Shown: piece by piece, positions 33,644 through 38,470 of the stretch | Layout: every line of letters begins with the position of its first letter | Numbering within the stretch: the stretch's first letter is position 1 | DNA from: Pseudomonadota bacterium | Lineage (GTDB): Bacteria > Pseudomonadota > Gammaproteobacteria > Burkholderiales > Ferrovaceae | NCBI GenBank assembly: GCA_021832305.1 | Contig: JAKBLB010000018.1 | Span: 1-38,470 of the forward strand | Direction: 5' to 3' | DNA: 38,470 bases | Translations under genes and position numbers: made by a program | Notes under the pieces: generated by a model | The model's database searches: none | Told to the model about the DNA's origin: nothing | What the model saw: the letters and a program-made list of their open reading frames with translations, nothing else

Positions 33644-34782
33644 TCTTCGCCTCCCGGCGGATGATCCAAGGTCAGGACGGATAAATTCGTGACATTGAGC
33701 CCACTGGCCTGCATGGATTCCACCAAATCCGATTTATGTTGCGTCAACGTCGCACGGGTCGTGGCAGAATCCGTCCCCAAACGCACCTTCACTCCTTGAG
33801 AATCCAGGGTCAGATGGGCGGACACGGCACCCAGCATCGGCAAACCCAGATGCACTTCCGTATGCCAGGTCGAGGTTGCCTGATCCTGCGCCGAAGGCGA
33901 GGAAGACTCCGGCCAGATTTGCCATTTCAGGGCATGTTGGGGCACCAGCATTCCTTGCCAGAGAACACGCCCTGATTCCAGGATACCCAACTGCTGCTGG
34001 ACCAGGGATTGCAGATGCACCGGTACTCCTGGCGCGACCACAGAAGAAGGATTTGACGCTGCAGTGCCCACTGTTCCGCTCATCACCACGAAATTGCCCG
34101 GCAGTTGCTGGGTCAGGGCCTGCTGGGGCACCGGTACCCCTGGCGCGACCGCACCTGTAGCGCCCGCTGTTCCGCTCATCGCCACGGCATTTCCCGGCAG
34201 GAGCGTAGCCTGAGGCTGATTTTGGGGTTCGGCGCGCAACTGCGCAACGCTTTGTTGCCCATTCACCCATTGTCCCTGGTGGGATTCGTAAAACAGGCCA
34301 CTGGTGGTCAGTGCCTGCTGAAGTGACCGAGCCAGCGCCACGGGGGCCATTGCCTCAGGAGAGGTCACCAGGGGCGTACCGGATAAAGGTCCCTGAACCG
34401 GGGATTGCGGTGCCTGCATCAGGTCAGACAACATGCGCGCGGTGGTTCCCAGTTGCGCCGTGGTTCCCGCCTCCTGGGCCAAAGGGGCGTTCACCATTCC
34501 AAAGGTCAGACGAGGTTGCAACGTCAATACTTGAAGGGTAACGCCTGCACCCACAGGCAAAGTTGTCGGCAAAGGCAACTGGACCACTTGCGTATTCACG
34601 CGCACCGTATAAAGTCCGGACGAAATCTCTGCCAGAATGACCCCTTGCACCTGTTGCCCCAATTGCAGCGTACTGGCCAGGGAAACCTGGGCATCGGGAA
34701 GCGCAGGGGACGTCCCGGAGGGCAAAGGATCCCGGTTCAGCGCATAAGTCTGCAACGCGCTCAGGAGGTCAGTGGGCAACAT
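33640..34782 (-). CDS. second FliK-like hook-length control domain protein
   Basis: The 380-residue product has a C-terminal region (about 285-375) resembling the FliK hook domain: WHTEVHLGLPMLGAVSAHLTLDSQGVKVRLGTDSATTRATLTQHKSDLVESMQASGLNVTNLSV. The N-terminal part is low in complexity and rich in Q, T, P and G, with an SpoU-like or OB-like strand segment LQLGQQVQGVILAEISSGLYTVRVNTQVVQLPLP. A tandem duplication lies in the middle. It starts at ATG 34782; a GTG at 34791 with GAGGGA upstream is equally possible. It overlaps fhlB (ATGA) and is distinct from the main fliK at 25474-26814. FliK-FhlB pairs often sit near fliT and fliS. Exact role is unknown. Confidence 0.82.
   Translation of the reverse strand: MLPTDLLSALQTYALNRDPLPSGTSPALPDAQVSLASTLQLGQQVQGVILAEISSGLYTVRVNTQVVQLPLPTTLPVGAGVTLQVLTLQPRLTFGMVNAPLAQEAGTTAQLGTTARMLSDLMQAPQSPVQGPLSGTPLVTSPEAMAPVALARSLQQALTTSGLFYESHQGQWVNGQQSVAQLRAEPQNQPQATLLPGNAVAMSGTAGATGAVAPGVPVPQQALTQQLPGNFVVMSGTVGTAASNPSSVVAPGVPVHLQSLVQQQLGILESGRVLWQGMLVPQHALKWQIWPESSSPSAQDQATSTWHTEVHLGLPMLGAVSAHLTLDSQGVKVRLGTDSATTRATLTQHKSDLVESMQASGLNVTNLSVLTLDHPPGGEE
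33990..34200 (-). repeat. imperfect tandem duplication within the second fliK-like gene
   Basis: Two copies (about 33990-34104 and 34105-34200) share CACCGGTAC-CCTGGCGCGACC, GTTCCGCTCATC and CCCGGCAG blocks in the same order. The protein reads LPGN-VxMSGT-G...VAPGVPV twice. The copies differ by a 15-base (five-codon) indel, so the frame is kept. Confidence 0.8.
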
Positions 34783-34799
34783 GGTCCCCACTCATTCCC

Positions 34800-35135
34800 T
34801 CAACGGGAGGGCGTATAGGCTTGGCGCACCTTTTTTTCCTGGCGCGTGTTGCGCAAAGCCCATTGCAACTTTTCCATCCATGGCTGAGTATTCTGGCGGA
34901 TGCTGGCATCATCCGCCAGAATCTTGAGGATCAGTGCTTTCTTGTGCGCTCGCTCGGACTCTTCCAGCGTACTCCGGGCATCAACCTGGCGCATGATCTG
35001 CACCCGTTCCTGACATTTCATTTCCAGCGCCACCAATCGATCCCACTGACCGGAGGCCGCGGCCTCGCGCATCAGCCCCATCAAGGAGGACAGGGCTTCA
35101 TAATTCTGAACAGCGGCTGGGAAAGCGAGACTCAT
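34800..35135 (-). CDS. fliT: flagellar export chaperone FliT
   Basis: FliT is the chaperone for the filament cap FliD. The 111-residue, largely helical protein carries YEALSSLMGLMREAAASGQWDRLVALEMKCQERV and ILADDASIRQNTQPWMEKLQWAL, which match the betaproteobacterial FliT pattern. E. coli FliT has 121 residues. The gene follows fliS by 17 bases and precedes the FliK-like gene. Family conservation is low, so position helps the call. Confidence 0.87.
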   Translation of the reverse strand: MSLAFPAAVQNYEALSSLMGLMREAAASGQWDRLVALEMKCQERVQIMRQVDARSTLEESERAHKKALILKILADDASIRQNTQPWMEKLQWALRNTRQEKKVRQAYTPSR

Positions 35136-35152
35136 GGGGCATTATACCTATT

Positions 35153-35656
35153 TCAGATTTGCTGGTAGGCATTCAGGGCCCGACGCACCCCGGAAGACAC
35201 CAACTCATTTTCATTCAGCGCCACAACCTTTTCCCGCGCTGCAGAAGAAACCTGCCGTACTGCTTCGGTTTCGCCCGGACGAATGGCTTCCCATCCACCA
35301 CGCAATTCGATCAGAAGTTTGGATACCTCGTCCAGCATCGCCACCTCGTTCCTCAGATTTGCTTCGAGCAGACGCGCACTCATGTACGCATACAACGCAC
35401 TCAGATTCTTCACCAATTCCCCCCCCACCGACGGGTTCAAACTGGCCATCAAACCCTCCTCGATGATGGAAATGGCTTGAGAAATGGATTTTCCTTTGGC
35501 ACTGACCTCATTGTTCATCAGATGATTACGGGCCGCCGCAATGGAAAGCAATGCCCCTTGATAGAGCAACAATACGAGTTTATGAGCGTCCGCCGACTGG
35601 ACACTGGAATCGACCCCCACCTCTTCATACTTCTTGAGTTTTGACAACGTACTCAT
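35153..35656 (-). CDS. fliS: flagellin export chaperone FliS
   Basis: FliS binds the C-terminus of flagellin and stops premature polymerisation. From ATG 35656 the protein has 167 residues (E. coli 136). Conserved KLVLLLYQGALLSIAAARNHL, ISIIEEGLMASLNPSVGGELVKNLSALYAYMSARLLEANL and LIELRGGWEAIR are seen. About 30 residues beyond these form an extra C-terminal helix. TAGGAGA lies eight bases before this start; the longer frame reads into fliD. It follows the fliD stop by 11 bases. Confidence 0.96.
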   Translation of the reverse strand: MSTLSKLKKYEEVGVDSSVQSADAHKLVLLLYQGALLSIAAARNHLMNNEVSAKGKSISQAISIIEEGLMASLNPSVGGELVKNLSALYAYMSARLLEANLRNEVAMLDEVSKLLIELRGGWEAIRPGETEAVRQVSSAAREKVVALNENELVSSGVRRALNAYQQI

Positions 35657-35667
35657 GCTGATTTCTC

Positions 35668-37683
35668 CTAACGAAGTTGGGCCAACTGGGTGGACAGATA
35701 ACTGCTGGTCTGACTCATGGTACCAAGCATGACATTCAAAGCGGTGTATTGAGTGGTCAAGGACTGTTGAATACTGGCCAGGCGGCTTTGCCAATTGGTG
35801 ATCTGGCTCCCGATATTGCTGATGCTACTATTGAGCCCACTGACTTCCGCCGCGATCGGTCCGCTGATGGGGTCCAGCAAGGAGGTCGCGAGATTGTTCA
35901 GACTGACGGCATAACCTTGAGAAAACGAAACCGTCCCACGACTGCCGGTGTTGCCCCCCGCGATGGTCAGGGATAACCCCGAACTGTTGCCCGCCGTGGA
36001 AGTCAACAACTGACCCGATCCGGTCGCCGCTGCCCCGTTGATGCTACCCGCCACGTCCAACCCGTTGGTCTGGACCGGAGCGCTGCCCAGCAGCCCTGAA
36101 CTTCCGTCCCCGCCGGTTACCGCCACGGAAGAGGCTGATCCATAGATATTGCTGGTCAGATTCAGGTAACCGCTGGCATTGACGGTCACACCCACGGAGA
36201 CTCCGGCCGCAGACAAGGTCGAGTTTCCATTGATGGAGGACTCCAACTGAGTGGCCAGTGCGCTGGCACTGCTGTAGGTTCCAGCCGGAAGAGTCACCGC
36301 CACCGAGTTTCCGTCCACGTTCAAATTGACCGTATCGTTGGAGCCTGCCGTGATGGTCAGGGTGGGAGCGACCGAACCGGTCAACTGCCCCTGAGTCGCC
36401 ACCTGGCTCACATTGACCGCATAAGTTCCTGGTTGTGTGCTGGTGCTGGAATTCGCATATTGCACCAGACTGTCCGTAGCCTTCCCCACCGTACTGAACA
36501 GGCTTGCAATATCGGAGGGGCTGGTGGCCAGCGCCGTATTCAACTGACTGCTGTTGACCGCCATGGACCCGTCTTGCTGGAATGTCACGCCGATTTCCGC
36601 CAGCGTCGAATAAACCGAAGTGGTCCCCGAGATGGGCGTATTGAGAATGCTGCGAATCTGATTCTGGATATTGTTGACCATGGGATCACCGAACAACGGG
36701 CCGGCGGTATTGGTCGAACTGTTGTAACTGGCTACGCCCTGAATCGCCGTGTTCAAGGCATTGTAAGCAGACACCAGATTGTTCACGGCCGTGGTCACCG
36801 CTCCCGTATTCTGAGCCACGCTCACCGTGGCTGGAGAAGCAGTGGTTCCCGTCAGATTGAACGTCAGACCCTGCACCGCATTGCTCACCGTATTCGATGC
36901 CTGGGATAACGCTATGCCATTGACGGTCAACTGCGCATTCTGGGCTGCCGAGACTTGGGTCAGATCCTGGGTTCCTGCCGGATTGTAAGACAACAGACTG
37001 CTCAGGGTGGCATCGCCGGAAACACTGATCTGCATACTGTTGCTGACCCCCGATGGCCCCGTCAGGACGAGTTGATAAGGTGTGCTACTCCCATTGTTGA
37101 CCACCGTCGCAGTGACCCCGATCCCCGCAGCATTGATGGCGGACGCAATACCCGACAGGGAATCGTTGCTGCTGTTGATGGTCACCGATTTGGTGCCGCC
37201 GCCGTTGGGCGTGAACGTTGCTCCCGAGTAGACCCCGCTGCTCAGTGTTCCTCCACTGATCGTGCCCAGGGTAAAATTCAGCGTGGTGGTGGCTCCCGTC
37301 CCGATGGGCGCCGTTTCGCTGGTCTGCCCCGCCGCCACCAAACTCTGGGCTTGGGCCAACTGGGATACGGAAACACTGTAACTGCCGGGTATGGCGCTGG
37401 TGGATGCCGTGGCGCTCACCGCACTGTTGCTGGAACTGGTGGTGTAACTCTGATACTGACCCAACGAAGTCAGTCCCTGCACCGCTGTCTGAAAAGAGGA
37501 AACCGCTCCTTGAACCGTGTTCAGAGCCGTGATCGTGGACTTGAATCCCGATTGCTCATTCTGGAGTTGGGTCATCGGCTGACTTTCCACCTGCATCAAC
37601 TGACCGACGATGCTCGCCACATCGATGGAACTGGAGGTCACCGAGCCGCTGGGAATCAATCCCGAAGTGGAAGAAATTGTCAT
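35668..37683 (-). CDS. fliD: flagellar filament cap FliD, long form
   Basis: FliD caps the filament and folds in flagellin at the tip. The 671-residue protein is longer than E. coli FliD (468). The N-terminal FliD domain has GSVTSSSIDVASIVGQLMQVESQPMTQLQNEQSGFKSTITALNTV. The C-terminal FliD domain is split by an inserted block; the end LNSSISNIGSQITNWQSRLASIQQSLTTQYTALNVMLGTM...YLSTQLAQL is canonical. Two related segments, GSYSVSVSQLAQAQ (early) and GTYAVNVSQVATQG (late), suggest internal duplication. The strand is rich in S, T, G and N, typical of surface-exposed filament proteins. Confidence 0.95.
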   Translation of the reverse strand: MTISSTSGLIPSGSVTSSSIDVASIVGQLMQVESQPMTQLQNEQSGFKSTITALNTVQGAVSSFQTAVQGLTSLGQYQSYTTSSSNSAVSATASTSAIPGSYSVSVSQLAQAQSLVAAGQTSETAPIGTGATTTLNFTLGTISGGTLSSGVYSGATFTPNGGGTKSVTINSSNDSLSGIASAINAAGIGVTATVVNNGSSTPYQLVLTGPSGVSNSMQISVSGDATLSSLLSYNPAGTQDLTQVSAAQNAQLTVNGIALSQASNTVSNAVQGLTFNLTGTTASPATVSVAQNTGAVTTAVNNLVSAYNALNTAIQGVASYNSSTNTAGPLFGDPMVNNIQNQIRSILNTPISGTTSVYSTLAEIGVTFQQDGSMAVNSSQLNTALATSPSDIASLFSTVGKATDSLVQYANSSTSTQPGTYAVNVSQVATQGQLTGSVAPTLTITAGSNDTVNLNVDGNSVAVTLPAGTYSSASALATQLESSINGNSTLSAAGVSVGVTVNASGYLNLTSNIYGSASSVAVTGGDGSSGLLGSAPVQTNGLDVAGSINGAAATGSGQLLTSTAGNSSGLSLTIAGGNTGSRGTVSFSQGYAVSLNNLATSLLDPISGPIAAEVSGLNSSISNIGSQITNWQSRLASIQQSLTTQYTALNVMLGTMSQTSSYLSTQLAQLR

Positions 37684-37697
37684 GATCGCCCCCGGAA

Positions 37698-38069
37698 TCA
37701 GGCCTTCTGGTTCAAAAATGCCCCTTTCTGGGGCAGGGCATCGATGGACTGGGCGATGGCCAACGCCTGACGGGATGGAATCTGTGCGATTACCATCCCG
37801 CTCTGGGCTTCCACTACCTTGACCACTGTTTCATGGGTGGATTTGTCCTCACTGAAGGTCAACCCACGGTTGAGGAAAGACGATTGATTGAGCGTTTGAA
37901 CGGCCCCGCTCACCTGCGCAGAATGCACCTGCGCCGTCTGGTTTGAAGTCGCGGGCATTCTGGCAACCGCAGACGTTCCTGCTGCCTCGGGTAAGGGATT
38001 CCCTAAGGCAGCAGGAACCGCGCCCGTACTCGCGGATATTCCTGTTGAATTGACTGTCTGGATAACCAT
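37698..38069 (-). CDS. flaG: FlaG family protein
   Basis: FlaG proteins affect filament length; the mechanism is unclear. The 123-residue product has a variable N-terminal half and the conserved C-terminal FlaG pattern: LTFSEDKSTHETVVKVVEAQSGMVIAQIPSRQALAIAQSIDAL. GAGGGGG precedes the ATG at 38069; a GTG six bases upstream is an alternative. It lies between fliC and fliD, its usual place, and is followed by fliD after 14 bases. Confidence 0.93.
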   Translation of the reverse strand: MVIQTVNSTGISASTGAVPAALGNPLPEAAGTSAVARMPATSNQTAQVHSAQVSGAVQTLNQSSFLNRGLTFSEDKSTHETVVKVVEAQSGMVIAQIPSRQALAIAQSIDALPQKGAFLNQKA

Positions 38070-38098
38070 GATCACCCCCTCACTTCATAAGGGAAGAC

Positions 38099-38138
38099 GA
38101 AGAATCGGACCGCGCAGAATTCTCCCGGTCCGATCTTC
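38099..38138 (-). terminator. stem-loop between fliC and flaG
   Basis: GAAGATCGGACCG (38138-38126) pairs with CGGTCCGATTCTTC (38112-38099) with one bulged A and a 13-base loop. It lies 20 bases after the fliC stop. The stem is long and GC-rich in the middle but lacks a T-run. It could end or stabilise the abundant flagellin mRNA, with partial read-through to flaG. Confidence 0.55.
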
Positions 38139-38158
38139 ATCCTACCGTGTCGCTCTGT

Positions 38159-38470
38159 TTACTTCAATAGGGTCAATACCGCATTGGGCATGGCATTGGC
38201 TTGCGCCAGCATCGCCGTGCCCGCCTGTTGCAGAATCTGTGTGCGGGTCAGGGTCGCCGTCACTGCGGCAAAGTCCGTACTCTGAATCTGGCTTTGGGCC
38301 GCTGTCAGATTTTGCGTACTGGTGGCCAGATTGCTCACCACCGAGGTCAACCGATTCTGGATAGCCCCCAGCAGCCCCTGTGCCTGCAACACCGTATTGA
38401 TCGCGCCATCGATGGTGGTGATGGCTTGTTGTGCGCTGCTCTGGGTGCTGACATTCATGGCCGCGATACT
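38159..38470 (-). CDS. fliC: flagellin FliC, C-terminal part only
   Basis: Only the last 103 residues are inside the window; the gene continues beyond the right edge. The visible part is the flagellin D0/D1 C-terminal helix region: QQAITTIDGAINTVLQAQGLLGAIQNRLTSVVSNL, QSTDFAAVTATLTRTQILQQAGTAMLAQANAMPNAVLTLLK. The AMLAQAN and AVLTLL ending is diagnostic. FliS and FliD, its chaperone and cap, are encoded downstream on the same strand. Confidence 0.96.
   Translation of the reverse strand, partial: SIAAMNVSTQSSAQQAITTIDGAINTVLQAQGLLGAIQNRLTSVVSNLATSTQNLTAAQSQIQSTDFAAVTATLTRTQILQQAGTAMLAQANAMPNAVLTLLK

Noticed and set aside
33734-34270. Alternative minus-strand frame of 178 codons in the second fliK-like gene
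   Set aside because: The overlapping frame continues to a FliK-like C-terminus and couples to fhlB; the alternative has no motif and only reflects the GC-rich repeat.
1-38470. CRISPR arrays, tRNA or rRNA genes, insertion sequences, phage genes
   Set aside because: Reading through the window showed no regularly spaced repeats, no cloverleaf-like conserved tRNA motifs, and no transposase or integrase motifs.

Overview
The window is a chromosomal stretch from a flagellated Gram-negative bacterium, most likely a betaproteobacterium or a close relative. The reasons are an outer-membrane L-ring lipoprotein (FlgH) and P-ring protein (FlgI), the enteric-like order fliFGHIJKLMNOPQR with fliE divergent, and a fliC-flaG-fliD-fliS-fliT-fliK2-fhlB-pilZ string that I associate with Betaproteobacteria. 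The species cannot be named from sequence alone. No rRNA, tRNA, CRISPR array, insertion sequence or phage gene was seen, and no gene-free stretch exceeds about 160 bases.

Layout. (1) 1-1322, minus strand: a two-gene oxidative-stress unit. Rubrerythrin is followed by a CCG-type Fe-S oxidoreductase that runs off the left edge. It has a near-consensus sigma-70 promoter with a PerR/Fur-like palindrome just downstream of the predicted start site. (2) 1319-5448, minus: a tightly packed operon with a receiver-PAS-GGDEF protein, queC, an unusual three-module QueD-like protein, queE and rppH. These cover preQ0 synthesis for queuosine tRNA modification, mRNA 5'-end processing and c-di-GMP signalling. 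(3) 5543-11119, minus: flgA, an HDOD protein and a three-gene cassette (group II PLP decarboxylase, ATP-grasp ligase, class-V-like PLP enzyme) that looks biosynthetic and has no obvious assigned product. (4) 11248-21062, plus: flgBCDEFGHIJKL for rod, hook, rings and hook-filament junction. (5) 21078-32107, minus: fliFGHIJKLMNOPQR (read from 32107 down) for MS ring, switch, export ATPase, hook-length control and export gate. (6) 32265-32594, plus: fliE. (7) 32595-38470, minus: fliC (partial), flaG, fliD, fliS, fliT, a second FliK-like gene, a FlhB-C-terminal-like gene and a YcgR-type PilZ brake.

How it works together. Regions 4 to 7 build the flagellum from the inside out. FliF, FliG, FliM and FliN form the base and switch. 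FliO, P, Q, R, H, I and J form part of the export apparatus (flhA and flhB are not here). FliE, FlgB, FlgC, FlgF, FlgG and FlgJ make the rod, FlgA, FlgH and FlgI the rings, FlgD, FlgE and FliK the hook, and FlgK, FlgL, FliD and FliC the filament with chaperones FliS and FliT. The GGDEF protein and the PilZ protein suggest c-di-GMP control of motility. Neither flgM nor flgN is next to flgA. That position is taken by the HDOD/PLP/ATP-grasp cassette, which is the best candidate here for an undescribed system. Most minus-strand neighbours overlap by ATGA, GTGA or TGATG, indicating extensive translational coupling.
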